A stretch of 64,000 nt of DNA, from positions 310,001-374,000 of the forward strand of contig NZ_JAEHFX010000002.1 of the NCBI RefSeq assembly GCF_016623615.1, in the 5' to 3' direction. The stretch is from Adhaeribacter terrigena (GTDB taxonomy: Bacteria > Bacteroidota > Bacteroidia > Cytophagales > Hymenobacteraceae). Numbering within the stretch: the stretch's first letter is position 1; every line of letters starts with the position of its first letter. The translations under genes were made by a program, and so were the position numbers. Under the pieces are notes generated by a model. It saw only the letters and a list, made by a program, of their open reading frames with translations. It searched no databases and was not told where the DNA came from. This document shows, piece after piece, positions 40,189 to 48,489 of the stretch.

Positions 40189-40879
40189 AGCGGTAGCGGA
40201 AAAGCGTGTATAGAATTTTATATCCGGCTAAAACTGCCCCTTTTATCGTGCCCGAAATTTTAGATCTGCCAATGCGGCGGCGGTAGGGAACAGCAACTTC
40301 GGTGCAGCGGAGTTTGTGTTTGGCAGCTTTCAATTGCATTTCTACCGTCCAGCCGTAGGTTTTGTCCTGCATGTTCAGTTTCTCCAGGCTGTCGTAACGA
40401 ATAGCGCGGAAGGGACCCAGATCGGTGAATTTTACCTTATAAAAGCGTTTCAGGAGTCTGGTTGCCAGCCAGTTGCCAAATACTTGCGGAATGGTCATCG
40501 AGCCTTTTTCCGCTTCGCCCAGCGTCCGGGAGCCGATCACCAGATCCGCATCGTTGTTCAGGATCGGGTAAAGCAGTTCGGGCATTTTCTCCGGATAATC
40601 GGAATAATCACCATCCAGAAAAATCACGATATTCGGTTTTTCTTCCGCCGGTTTTGTTCGCAGGTAAGCCAGGCCTTCCAGACAGGCATTGCCGTAACCG
40701 CGTTCCGGCTGAAATAGAACGGTAGCGCCGTTTTCTTTTGCCACTTTTGCCGTATCGTCGGAAGAATTATTATCTACTACAATTATTTCCGAAACCAGGC
40801 CGCCGGGGATATCGCGCAGTACGGGGCCGATAGAACTGGCTTCGTTGTAAGCGGGAATAATGACGGCGATCCTGGGCAT
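40187..40879 (-). CDS. DPM-type family 2 glycosyltransferase
   Basis: 230 residues, GT-A fold: VIIPAYNEASSIGPVL, IIVVDNNSSDDT, ERGYGNACLEGL, FLDGDYSDYP and GPFRAIR. Resembles polyprenyl-phosphate glucosyl/mannosyltransferases that make the lipid-linked donor used by GT-C enzymes. No membrane helix is present. It is the first gene of a minus-strand set of three glycosyltransferases and would supply donor substrate for the last one. Sugar identity is unknown. Confidence 0.9.
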   Translation of the reverse strand: MPRIAVIIPAYNEASSIGPVLRDIPGGLVSEIIVVDNNSSDDTAKVAKENGATVLFQPERGYGNACLEGLAYLRTKPAEEKPNIVIFLDGDYSDYPEKMPELLYPILNNDADLVIGSRTLGEAEKGSMTIPQVFGNWLATRLLKRFYKVKFTDLGPFRAIRYDSLEKLNMQDKTYGWTVEMQLKAAKHKLRCTEVAVPYRRRIGRSKISGTIKGAVLAGYKILYTLFRYR

Positions 40880-40963
40880 TTGCTGACGGTTGGGTTAAAC
40901 AAATATGCTGATTTTTTTTTATTATTTTAACCCGAACGTAAACCAAATTTGCCCGGAACAGTT

Positions 40964-40971
40964 TAGCTTTG
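40964..40971 (+). promoter_or_regulatory. Candidate -7 box TAGCTTTG for bcp
   Basis: Perfect TAnnTTTG, 34 bp upstream of the peroxiredoxin ATG. A TTTG lies only 13 bases earlier, short of the usual spacing. Confidence 0.4.
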
Positions 40972-41005
40972 AGAAAATAAAGTATTCTTTCAGTTCTGTG
41001 AACCT

Positions 41006-41470
41006 ATGTTGCAACCCGGAGATAAAGCCCCTGATTTTAAATTACTGACCACTACCGGTGAATTGTTCCAGCTTTCCGATAAATTGCGCGAGGCTGCGGT
41101 TGTGCTTTATTTTTACCCGAAAGATGAAACCAGGGGTTGTACGGCGCAGGCTTGTTCGTTCCGTGACCAATATGAGGTTTTTAAAGAGCACGGCGCCGAA
41201 GTTGTGGGCATCAGTTCCGATAGTATGGCTTCCCATCAGGAGTTTACGAGCAAACACCAGCTTCCGTTTATTTTGCTGAGCGACAACGAAGGTCAGGTGC
41301 GGAAAAAGTATAAAGTGCCGCGCACCCTGGGCTTAATTCCCGGTCGCGTAACCTACGTCATCGATCAGCAGGGCGTGATTCGGTATGCTTTTAATTCGCT
41401 TATGAAACCGCTGGAACACGTAAACGGCGCCCTGAACTGCCTGAATGAATTGCAAAACCAGCAACGCTAA
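41006..41470 (+). CDS. bcp: Peroxiredoxin, bacterioferritin comigratory protein type
   Basis: 154 residues. Thiol peroxidase that reduces hydrogen peroxide and organic peroxides in the cytoplasm. N-terminal GDKAPDFKLL, peroxidatic Cys45 and resolving Cys50 in RGCTAQACSFRD, then GISSDS and RVTYVIDQQGVIRY. The Thr of the usual PxxT(P)GC motif is retained as ETRGC. It stands alone, and its stop overlaps the stop of the convergent lipoprotein gene by 4 bp. Confidence 0.95.
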   Translation: MLQPGDKAPDFKLLTTTGELFQLSDKLREAAVVLYFYPKDETRGCTAQACSFRDQYEVFKEHGAEVVGISSDSMASHQEFTSKHQLPFILLSDNEGQVRKKYKVPRTLGLIPGRVTYVIDQQGVIRYAFNSLMKPLEHVNGALNCLNELQNQQR

Positions 41471-41958
41471 TTCCGGGTTTTCTTCAGGTAATATTCGCTT
41501 TTTTTTACCTTGTTTTTAACAACTCCTTCAATCTGAACCAGCACAGAGTCTGGCCCGGCCTTTTGGTAGGTAATTTTCTGCGGAAAGTCGTGCTCCGGAT
41601 TTTCAAAAATTAATTCGCTACCTGAATTTCCGGTAAGTTTAAACGCTACCGGTTTGCCGTTATTCTGGTCCGGTATGGTTACGGTGTAAAAGATATTTCT
41701 TTTTTTTGAAGCCACTTTTATGCTTTCGGCAAAGAGCGTATCGGTTCCTTCCAGCATAAAACCGCGCACCTGAAATTCATCGACCGGTTTTCTTTCCCAG
41801 ATCTCTACCGTTTTTATTCCTTCACGCTGGTTTTCCCAACGCCCGGTCAGCCAATTCATTTTATTGAATTCCGTTTTAGTATTCTGGCAGGCTGAGGTCA
41901 TAAAACCAAGGGCAGTAAAAAGCAGCAGTCCGGTAAGGTAATATTTAAGGGCAATCAT
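41467..41958 (-). CDS. DUF6265-like lipoprotein
   Basis: 163 residues from ATG 41958 (MIALKYYLTGLLLF...TSAC), giving a lipoprotein signal peptide; the frame to 42024 is less likely. The beta-rich domain has MNWLTGRWENQREG, EIWERKP, FRVRGFM-like QVRGFMLEG and NPEHDFPQKITY, the conserved features of DUF6265. Function unknown. It overlaps the bcp stop and is divergent from the hydrolase at 42058. A motif copy lies inside at 41785. Confidence 0.82.
   Translation of the reverse strand: MIALKYYLTGLLLFTALGFMTSACQNTKTEFNKMNWLTGRWENQREGIKTVEIWERKPVDEFQVRGFMLEGTDTLFAESIKVASKKRNIFYTVTIPDQNNGKPVAFKLTGNSGSELIFENPEHDFPQKITYQKAGPDSVLVQIEGVVKNKVKKSEYYLKKTRN
41785..41814 (-). repeat. Dispersed motif inside the DUF6265-like gene
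   Basis: Exact core AAAACGGTAG; distal tract GAAAACCG; the T-tract is lost. Read as KTVEIWERKP. Confidence 0.5.
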
Positions 41959-42057
41959 CCTAAAAGTATTCTGAAGCCAAATCAGCCGAGAAACTGTGCC
42001 GGCAACTATTTGAAAAATAACCAAGTAAATGCTGGTAGATCGTTTAATTCTGAAACC

Positions 42058-43068
42058 ATGAAGCTACGTATAATTTTTCTTTTATTGCTGGTCGCAAGCT
42101 TTTTTTCATTTGTTACCAGTGCCCAGATCAAGCAAAACATTAACCCGAGTTACGATGCCGAACTGACCCATTATAATTATCCGTTCGCGGTAAAGTTTAT
42201 GCCGCTGCAATTAGAAAACCAGCTTTTAAAAATGGCATATATGGATGTGGCCCCAACCGGGAATAATCTGCAGCCACCGGTAATAATGCTGCTTCACGGC
42301 AAGAATTTTTTCGGGGCTTACTGGAAGCAAACCATTCAGTTTTTAACCGGTAAAGGCTACCGGGTAATCGTGCCCGACCAGGTCGGTTTCGGAAAGTCGA
42401 GCAAAGCCGATCTGCATTACAGTTTTCACCAGCTGGCGCAAAACACCAAAAAGCTGCTCGATACTTTAGGCGTAAAAAAAGTAGTGGTTGTGGGGCACTC
42501 TATGGGTGGCATGCTGGCTACCCGGTTTGCGCTGATGTACCCGGAAACCACCGAAAAACTGATCCTGGAAAATCCGATCGGGCTGGAAGATTACCGCCGG
42601 GGTGTTCCTTTTCAGAGCGTAGAGGAAGTTTATGCGAATGAACTGAAAAATTCAGAAAGCGCTATCCGCAATTATCATAATACTTATTACCCCGCCTGGA
42701 AACCGGAATACGACGAATGGGTACGGGTACCGGCCGCCCAGATCCCGCATTCCGATTATCCGAAAGTGGCCCTGGCTTCGGCTTTAACTTTCCAGATGAT
42801 CTACCAGCAACCCGTTTCATACGAATTTCCTGATATTAAAGTACCAACTTTGCTTATAATTGGCCAGGAAGACCGCACCATTGTGGGGAAAGGGCTGATA
42901 AAAGACCCGGAAAAACTTAAACAGATGGGCCAGTACCCGAAATTAGGCAAGCAGGTAGCCAAAGCCATTCCCAAAGGCAGCCTGGTGGAATTGAAAGGCA
43001 TTGGTCATATTCCGCACCTGGAAGCCCCGGATAAATTCCACGACGCGCTGCTGAAGTTTTTGAAGTAG
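42058..43068 (+). CDS. Secreted alpha/beta hydrolase
   Basis: 336 residues from ATG 42058, giving a signal peptide (MKLRIIFLLLL...TSAQ). The canonical fold shows the oxyanion HGKNFFGAYW, nucleophile elbow VVGHSMGGMLA, acid residue region IIGQEDRTIVG and catalytic His in KGIGHIPHLEAP. It resembles hydrolases of the epoxide/haloalkane hydrolase-like branch; the substrate is unknown. The stop lies directly at the edge of a heptad repeat array. Confidence 0.9.
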   Translation: MKLRIIFLLLLVASFFSFVTSAQIKQNINPSYDAELTHYNYPFAVKFMPLQLENQLLKMAYMDVAPTGNNLQPPVIMLLHGKNFFGAYWKQTIQFLTGKGYRVIVPDQVGFGKSSKADLHYSFHQLAQNTKKLLDTLGVKKVVVVGHSMGGMLATRFALMYPETTEKLILENPIGLEDYRRGVPFQSVEEVYANELKNSESAIRNYHNTYYPAWKPEYDEWVRVPAAQIPHSDYPKVALASALTFQMIYQQPVSYEFPDIKVPTLLIIGQEDRTIVGKGLIKDPEKLKQMGQYPKLGKQVAKAIPKGSLVELKGIGHIPHLEAPDKFHDALLKFLK

Positions 43069-43330
43069 GAATGAGGAAATGATTGAATAATTGAATAATA
43101 GAATGAGAGAGTAGTTTTGATTTTGGTATCTGAATATTGGTATCTGGATTTTTAAATAATTTAAAGCTCAAAACAATTTCGTTAGTCGCGTTCTTTATGC
43201 AATTGTAGTTTCCGAAATCTTTTGGCTGTTTGAATTTGCTACAAAAGATTTCGGGTTGTTCATTCACTTATTCCATAACCCAATAACTCACTCATTCTCT
43301 CATTCAAACATTCACTAATTCAATCATTCC
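43069..43330. repeat. Inverted heptad arrays with an internal 13-bp hairpin
   Basis: The left array (43069-43111) and right array (43261-43330) contain GAATGAGA/TTGAATAA-like heptads in opposite orientation. Between them CCGAAATCTTTTG (43212-43224) pairs perfectly with CAAAAGATTTCGG (43242-43254). The right array includes the TGA of the Fe-S protein gene. Same type as the element at 33.7 kb, but the centres differ, so only the ends are shared. Confidence 0.65.
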
Positions 43331-44649
43331 AAAATTCTAAGATTCTCGGCGTGGAAGAATGGGGTAGGGGCGTGGCGGTTTTCGGGCTTTTTGTTTTCGA
43401 GTTTCAGGACGCCGCGCGGGCAAACGGTGGCGCACATACCGCAGCCCACGCAGGCCGCCCGGATAATGGGTTTTCCCTGTTGGGCATATTGTTTTACGTC
43501 GATGCCCATTTCGCAATACGTGGAACAATTGCCGCAGGAAATGCATTGGCCGCCGTTGGTAGTGATCCGGAAGCGGGAAAAATGTTTCTGGAGTAAACCT
43601 AAATACGCGGCCATCGGGCAACCAAAGCGACACCAGACCCGCGAACCGAAGATCGGGTAGAAGCCTACGCCAATTACGCCCGAAAAAATAATGCCGATAA
43701 AGAAACCATAACTGCGCGCAAAGCCCCCGGAAAGCGAACCCAGCAAACCACCTTGTAAATACGAATTCAGCCAAAGCAACGCGGTAGTTACAATTACAAA
43801 ACCTAAAACCGGGTACACAATAGCCACTTCCAGTTGCCAGGCTTTTCGACTTTTATCCGATAAATGCCGGAACGGATCGCCGGCGGTTTCGGCCAGGGCG
43901 CCGCAGCCGCAAACCCAGCTGCAATACCAGCGTTTGCCCCAGAAATATGTAAGGACCGGCGTAACCACAAACGAAAGCAAAACGCTCCAGAAAATCATGA
44001 AAACCGGTAATCCGCCGGGGTGGGCCAGTATGTGGTGAATGGTATCGGGGAAAAGATATTCGAATTTAAGCGGCCAGAAATAAGAGAAATAAAATTCCGG
44101 CTGGTTGAAAAACACCAGGATATGCGGGAGCAAAAACGCGAAAACCAGCTGGAAGAAAATATTAACCGATGTCCGGAGTAAATGATGCTTGCTGTGGCGG
44201 TATTTCAGCAATGCACGGATTCCCATGATGATCACGGCCAGCGTGTAAAATGCCCCGTACAAAAACCACTGATCCGCTTTTTTATTTCGGAGCAACTGGC
44301 TCAAACCATCGAATTCCCGGATCAGAAATTCCAGCGTGTGGGGAAACCAGTAAAGAACCACGTAAAAACCGGTGAGTACCACGCCCAATAACCAGGCTGC
44401 AATTCCCCGGCTGGCCAGGTTTCTGAACCAGGTTTGGTGTTGCAGGTTGGCGGCATTGGTTTTTTTGAAACGCTTGAAAATAAGCCACAAACCGCTGCTG
44501 ATGAATAGGAAAAAGCCAGCTTCGTTTAAAAACGGTATCCTTTCCGGAGTAAAAACTCCGATGCCAAGCAGCCCCAGACTAAGTAAAAGCAGCAAGCTCG
44601 CCGGCCTGACGCTTGGTTTGGATACCTGGGTTTTTGGTTCGAAAAACAT
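43324..44649 (-). CDS. FixG/NapH/YccM-like polytopic 4Fe-4S protein
   Basis: 441 residues from ATG 44649 (an upstream start at 44748 would overlap the previous gene). Six or more membrane helices; loop cysteines WYCSWVCGCGALAE and VWCRFGCPMAAY of the NapH/FixG fold; then two ferredoxin clusters, CISCGNCSTYCEMG and CVGCGMCATVCPRG. It moves electrons across or along the membrane. It is the last gene of a unit with a two-helix protein (7-bp gap) and an FAD oxidoreductase. The natural partner is unknown; nosZ-linked electron transfer is a possibility only. Confidence 0.88.
   Translation of the reverse strand: MFFEPKTQVSKPSVRPASLLLLLSLGLLGIGVFTPERIPFLNEAGFFLFISSGLWLIFKRFKKTNAANLQHQTWFRNLASRGIAAWLLGVVLTGFYVVLYWFPHTLEFLIREFDGLSQLLRNKKADQWFLYGAFYTLAVIIMGIRALLKYRHSKHHLLRTSVNIFFQLVFAFLLPHILVFFNQPEFYFSYFWPLKFEYLFPDTIHHILAHPGGLPVFMIFWSVLLSFVVTPVLTYFWGKRWYCSWVCGCGALAETAGDPFRHLSDKSRKAWQLEVAIVYPVLGFVIVTTALLWLNSYLQGGLLGSLSGGFARSYGFFIGIIFSGVIGVGFYPIFGSRVWCRFGCPMAAYLGLLQKHFSRFRITTNGGQCISCGNCSTYCEMGIDVKQYAQQGKPIIRAACVGCGMCATVCPRGVLKLENKKPENRHAPTPFFHAENLRILE
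44529..44558 (+). repeat. Dispersed motif inside the FixG-like gene
   Basis: Exact core AAAACGGTAT, CCTTTCCGG and AAAAACTC, opposite the coding strand, which reads VFTPERIPFL. Confidence 0.75.
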
Positions 44650-44657
44650 ACCGTTTT
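44628..44657 (-). repeat. Dispersed motif overlapping the FixG-like start codon
   Basis: Exact core AAAACGGTAT, GTTTTTCG and AAAAACCC. The ATG at 44649 is built from core bases, so the first codons read MFFEPKT. Confidence 0.7.
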
Positions 44658-44875
44658 TAATGATGATGATCGTCGTGGGGTTTGGCGTAGATATTCCGGA
44701 ACAAGCCGAAAACGTAAAGCGCGAGCCAGCAAGGGTAAAGCCATTCAAAATTCGGGATTTCTTTTTTCACCAGCACCAAAACCAGTTGGGCCAAAGCCGT
44801 CATGATCATTCCGGTAACGGCAATTACCTGGAAGGTGTGCATGTGGCGCGGGCTGTAAATTTTTCTCAGATCCAT
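44657..44875 (-). CDS. Small two-helix membrane protein with His-rich tail
   Basis: 72 residues from ATG 44875 (MDLRKIYSPRHMHTF). Two membrane helices (about 13-33 and 44-62) and a C-terminal HDDHHH that may bind metal. It lies 27 bp after the FAD oxidoreductase and 7 bp before the FixG-like gene, so it is likely a subunit or assembly factor of the same complex. No family is recognised. Confidence 0.65.
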   Translation of the reverse strand: MDLRKIYSPRHMHTFQVIAVTGMIMTALAQLVLVLVKKEIPNFEWLYPCWLALYVFGLFRNIYAKPHDDHHH

Positions 44876-44902
44876 AACGTTGTTTTTCCGGCAGGGCAAT
44901 TT

Positions 44903-46216
44903 TTAAAACCAGCGGAATTTCTTTTTTCGTTCCGGCAATTCCACTTCCGGATGCTGGGTTTTAAAGGCCTGCAAGATATCGTTTTCGTAGCGCCGCTGAA
45001 ACTCCGGATCAAAATTCGCCTCTTTTAAATGCAATAACCCGGAAGCCAGCGGACGTTCTTCTTTTATCCATTCTTCGCAGACTTCCTGCCGTAACCTGAT
45101 GCCCAACGCTACCAGTCCGGTAATGCTTCTGGCTTTATCGTTTACGTAATTCACTCTTAAACTGGCGGTGCCCTCCGGGTTTTGCCAGAAAAAGCTGGTT
45201 TCGTTTTTTGCCGGGTCCGGAACAACACGGCCGTAGGTCTGCAATTCCAGATCGAAGAATTTAGCCGAATTAAAGGGAATACCGCGTTCGTAAGGAATTT
45301 TCCGGCCGCAGATATTATGCGCGGCAATTTCACCCTGCATCCGGCCGGTGTACCAAAGCTGCTCTACTATGCCACCCTTAAAAGCAAGTTCGGTGCAATC
45401 GCCGGCGGCATACACATCCGGCTGGCTGGTTTCCAGGTATTCGTTTACCAAAATGCCCTGGTTGGTTTTGATACTGCAGGTTTTGGCCAGTTCCGTATTC
45501 GGGATTACGCCGGTGGCAATGCCGGTAAAGGTGCAGGGTATGCGTTCATTTTTATCTGTGATGGCCGCGCAAACGTTTCCGTTTTCGTCGCTTTCCAGTT
45601 CTTTTAAAGTGGTTTTCAGCCTGATTTCGATACCGTTTTTAGCAGCGCGTTTTTCAATCAGTCTGGCTTCTTCCGGCGGTAAATTCCGGCCCCAGTAATG
45701 CGCATCCCGAACCAGCATCGTAACTTTTATGCCGCGTGCGTGCAGCATTTCGGCCAGTTCTATGCCAATCAATCCGCCGCCTACAAGTACGGCCGCGCTG
45801 CAGTTTTCAGTAGCGGTTTCAATGTTTTGAAGGTCCTGCAGATGGTAAAAACCGTGCACGCCTTTTAAATTTTGCCCCGGCCAGTTCCGGAAATTAGTTT
45901 GGGAACCGGTAGCGAGCAATACTTTATCGTAGCTTATTTTTTCGCCGGAAGCCAGCATGGCAGTTTTCCGTTTAAAATCGATAGCGTTTACCCAGTCGTG
46001 TTTTAAAGCAATGTTATTTTCGGCCCAGAACCAGTCTTCGTAAGGTTTAATATCTGCGTAACGCATTTGTCCCAGGTATAAATACATCAGGGCGGTGCGG
46101 GCATAAAAATGCGCATTTTCGCCGGAAACGATCGTAACCTGGTACCCGGAAAGTTTGCGGATGGTAAGCGCTGCCGTAACGCCGGCAATGCCGTTGCCGA
46201 TAATTAAAATGTGCAT
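44903..46216 (-). CDS. NAD(P)/FAD-dependent oxidoreductase (NirB/rubredoxin reductase-like)
   Basis: 437 residues. Two Rossmann folds: FAD site ILIIGNGIAGVTAALTIR and NAD(P) site AVLVGGGLIGIELAEML. The FAD-contact DVYAAGDCTEL is present. The fold resembles the NAD(P)H-nitrite reductase/assimilatory reductase flavin domain, but no sirohaem or Fe-S part is attached. It heads the three-gene unit with the two-helix and FixG-like proteins, and so probably feeds NAD(P)H electrons into the membrane. A motif copy lies inside at 45960. Confidence 0.88.
   Translation of the reverse strand: MHILIIGNGIAGVTAALTIRKLSGYQVTIVSGENAHFYARTALMYLYLGQMRYADIKPYEDWFWAENNIALKHDWVNAIDFKRKTAMLASGEKISYDKVLLATGSQTNFRNWPGQNLKGVHGFYHLQDLQNIETATENCSAAVLVGGGLIGIELAEMLHARGIKVTMLVRDAHYWGRNLPPEEARLIEKRAAKNGIEIRLKTTLKELESDENGNVCAAITDKNERIPCTFTGIATGVIPNTELAKTCSIKTNQGILVNEYLETSQPDVYAAGDCTELAFKGGIVEQLWYTGRMQGEIAAHNICGRKIPYERGIPFNSAKFFDLELQTYGRVVPDPAKNETSFFWQNPEGTASLRVNYVNDKARSITGLVALGIRLRQEVCEEWIKEERPLASGLLHLKEANFDPEFQRRYENDILQAFKTQHPEVELPERKKKFRWF
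45960..45989 (-). repeat. Dispersed motif inside the FAD oxidoreductase gene, one base shorter
   Basis: Core AAACGCTAT (5' A lost), CGATTTT and GGAAAACTGC. Read as NAIDFKRKTA. Confidence 0.5.
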
Positions 46217-46285
46217 GGTTTGGTAGAAGCTACGCTGGTGAAGATAGCAGAAATTTATTTTCGGGCCGGCTTGAGCAAAAAATAA

Positions 46286-46321
46286 AAACGCCCGGAAGCT
46301 TTTCAGAACTTCAGGGCGTTT
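46286..46321 (-). terminator. Terminator of the first small exported protein gene
   Basis: AAACGCCCGGAAG (46286-46298) pairs with CTTCAGGGCGTTT (46309-46321), one mismatch. On the minus strand it is followed by TTATTTTTT. A TA dinucleotide run (46330-46342) lies just before it. Confidence 0.75.
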
Positions 46322-46351
46322 CAGGTAAAATATATATATATAAAGGAAGGT

Positions 46352-46735
46352 TTACTCTTTCGTTTGGGCTACCGTATTATTTTTCATAGTCAGTCCGGCA
46401 TACGTATAAGGTTGTTCTTTACGGTATTCTACGAAAGCACTGTATTGTTTGGTATTCAGGGTGTTGAAGATGCTGGCCGCATACTGCTCTTCTATCTGAT
46501 CGAGCCGTAGATCGAGGTAGCGGTTATCTTGTTCCCGAAGTTGAGCCAAAGCAGCAATTTTTTCCAGACGTTCCAGGTTCAGTTTTTTGATCTTCAGATA
46601 TTCGCCTTCGTTCAGATTCATCCGGCCGGCCATTTCCCGGGTTTCTTTCTCAGCCTGGCTTTGCAAGTCTTGGGCAGCAAGAGGAGTAACACTAATAAGG
46701 GCAAAACCGAGTAATAAAGTAAGCATTGTTTTCAT
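46352..46735 (-). CDS. Small exported helical protein, paralogue A
   Basis: 127 residues with a signal peptide (about 1-21, ending PLAAQ). The mature part is helical: LNEGEYLKIKKLNLERLEKI, LRLDQIEEQY, NTLNTKQYSAFVEYRK. It shares the LNE-x-E/D-Y-x-K and the L-x(2)-KQ-x(3)-Y positions with the genes at 47422 and 48124. The layout recalls Spy/CpxP-like periplasmic proteins but I see no firm LTxxQ pair. Function unknown. It has its own terminator. Confidence 0.75.
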   Translation of the reverse strand: MKTMLTLLLGFALISVTPLAAQDLQSQAEKETREMAGRMNLNEGEYLKIKKLNLERLEKIAALAQLREQDNRYLDLRLDQIEEQYAASIFNTLNTKQYSAFVEYRKEQPYTYAGLTMKNNTVAQTKE

Positions 46736-47031
46736 GGCAGGCTATTTTTAAAGGTTAAATCTGAACGTTTGAATTGCTGTTTTTTACGCCTTGATTTGGG
46801 TCTTGTTCCTTTAAATGCGGCCTTTTAGGACTATTTTGGCGGGTTTTGAAGGTGTTGTTGGCAGAGTGCTATGCATAGATAATTTTAGTGCAATTCAGCA
46901 ATTGCCCGTTTCTGAATTGGCGCAGGAAATGTTTAAACCCAAGTGATAAAATCAGCCTGAAACATTACCTGGCTAAAGAACGGGCACCTGACAAATGCGT
47001 ATAAAGAGTTTTACTTTAAAAATAAAACCGT

Positions 47032-47367
47032 ATGAAAAACGAGGAAAAAAATCCTGAACACGAAAGCCGCAGAAATAAATCTGAAACTGAATATAAACGC
47101 GATCAGGCCAATGGAAATATTGGTCATCCGGGTTCAAAACGCAATATTGGTCTGGGGGGAGAAATGCAGCGGGCCGATCAGAAAGATGAACTCGAAAACC
47201 TGCATATCTCCGGAAACGAAGTAAGTGGTTATGGCGCTACCAATCATACCGATGCCGGCGAAAATGCGGCTGGCCCTGGTTTTGAAGCTGAAGGAAGTGA
47301 ATACAGCAATGACAATCCGGTAAAAGATGACGATGATATCATTGATAAATCAAATGAATGCCAATAA
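47032..47367 (+). CDS. Hydrophilic stress-type protein, unknown
   Basis: 111 residues, very hydrophilic, rich in Asn, Glu, Asp, Lys and Gly, without hydrophobic segments. Segments include NIGHPGSKRNIGLGGEMQRADQK, here split as NIGHPGSKRN and GLGGEMQRADQK, and NPVKDDDDIID. It is probably disordered and cytoplasmic. It lies between paralogues A and B on the opposite strand and ends in a strong terminator. I do not recognise a family. Confidence 0.65.
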   Translation: MKNEEKNPEHESRRNKSETEYKRDQANGNIGHPGSKRNIGLGGEMQRADQKDELENLHISGNEVSGYGATNHTDAGENAAGPGFEAEGSEYSNDNPVKDDDDIIDKSNECQ

Positions 47368-47398
47368 AAAAAGCCCCGTGGAGTCGGGGCTTTTTTTT
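47366..47398. terminator. Bidirectional terminator
   Basis: AAAAAAAGCCCCG (47366-47378) pairs perfectly with CGGGGCTTTTTTT (47385-47397). It serves the hydrophilic protein (+) and paralogue B (-). Confidence 0.9.
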
Positions 47399-47421
47399 AT
47401 TCTAAGGCAGCAGGAAGAGTG

Positions 47422-47793
47422 CTACTTTAATGCTTCAGCCGAGAAGGCAGTGTAATTACTCTTGTTTTCTTTGTAGGCAGCGTAAGCTTCCATTTGTTTG
47501 GAATTCAGGATGGAACGTAACTGGTTTTCATAATCCGCCTGCAATTCGGTGATTTTCATTTCCCGCACGGTGGCATTATTGGAATACATGGAGTTAATTT
47601 CCGCAGCCTTGGCCATGTGGTCGTAGTTGACCATTCTTAATTTGATGTAATCCATTTCATTCAAACCCAATTGGGCCGACATGCTGCGGGTTACCGTGGT
47701 AACGCGGGCATCCAGGTTTCCGCCAGGCTGGGCGAAACAGATACCGGTTGAGCACAAAAATGTAAATGCCAGGAAGATTGGTAGATTTTTCAT
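47422..47793 (-). CDS. Small exported helical protein, paralogue B
   Basis: 123 residues with a signal peptide (about 1-22, ending ICFAQ). The mature helical part has LGLNEMDYIKLRMVNYDHM, VREMKITELQADYENQL and ILNSKQMEAYAAYKEN. It aligns along its length with paralogues A and C. It ends at the bidirectional terminator. The 330-base AT-rich gap that separates it from paralogue C holds no ORF. Function unknown. Confidence 0.75.
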   Translation of the reverse strand: MKNLPIFLAFTFLCSTGICFAQPGGNLDARVTTVTRSMSAQLGLNEMDYIKLRMVNYDHMAKAAEINSMYSNNATVREMKITELQADYENQLRSILNSKQMEAYAAYKENKSNYTAFSAEALK

Positions 47794-48123
47794 AATAGGA
47801 AGTTTTAAGGTGTAAAGGTCAGATTGAGGTTAAAATAACAATTTTGATATATAATTGCATTTGTCAGTCTTAACGGCACACGCGAAAAGAAGTTTCATAT
47901 TTTGAAAAATAGTAATAAAAAAAGTTTTATTTGGAATTATTATAAGAAAGACAGGCGTTTAAATTAAAAATTTCACACAAAAATTCAAAATATACTATTT
48001 ATAATATTAGGAATTGAAATTGTATTATGGAAATTTTATCTGCAGAATTGCCGCTAGAATTTTATTTATTACTTTTCGCAGAAAAAGCCTACTGTAAGCT
48101 TTAAATGGGAAGAAAAGGTTTTT

Positions 48124-48489
48124 TTATTCGCTAACAGCAATAATGTTCAGGTTCGTTTTATAGCTGTTATACAGCGTGGCATAGGTTTCAAATTGTTTAG
48201 CGGTTAAAAGATTCTGGATCCGGTGGGTGTAAGCAGATTCTTCTTCCATGATCTTTTTGGTCATCATGTCGCGGTCGTTGCTGTACATATCCAGGATCTG
48301 AGCCACGCGAACAAGTTTTTCGGCAGTATACTTTTTCACCTGAATGTATTCCATTTCATTCAGTTCAACCTGGTTAGCCATGCGGCGGGCAATATCGGAG
48401 GCCTGGCTGTTTATATCATTAATATTGTTAGAAGCGCTGGCAGTTAAAACGGCAAAAGCAAAGAAGGCGGAAGTAATAAATTTTTTCAT
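48124..48489 (-). CDS. Small exported helical protein, paralogue C
   Basis: 121 residues with a signal peptide (about 1-19, ending TASAS). The mature part has VELNEMEYIQVKKYTAEKLVRVAQ (shown split: LNEMEYIQVKKY, AEKLVRVAQ), MMTKKIMEEESAYTHRIQNLL and TAKQFETYATLYN. It is most similar to paralogue B (LNEMxYI, MYSN, TKKI/MKIT). Its 5' flank (48490-48983) is AT-rich with one dispersed motif. Function unknown. Confidence 0.75.
   Translation of the reverse strand: MKKFITSAFFAFAVLTASASNNINDINSQASDIARRMANQVELNEMEYIQVKKYTAEKLVRVAQILDMYSNDRDMMTKKIMEEESAYTHRIQNLLTAKQFETYATLYNSYKTNLNIIAVSE

Noticed and set aside
43190-43260. tRNA-like fold in the heptad element
   Set aside because: The 13-bp stem with a 17-base loop does not fit a tRNA.
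46330-46342. TA dinucleotide run
   Set aside because: Short and located just after a gene end; may be a slippage tract but carries no further signal.
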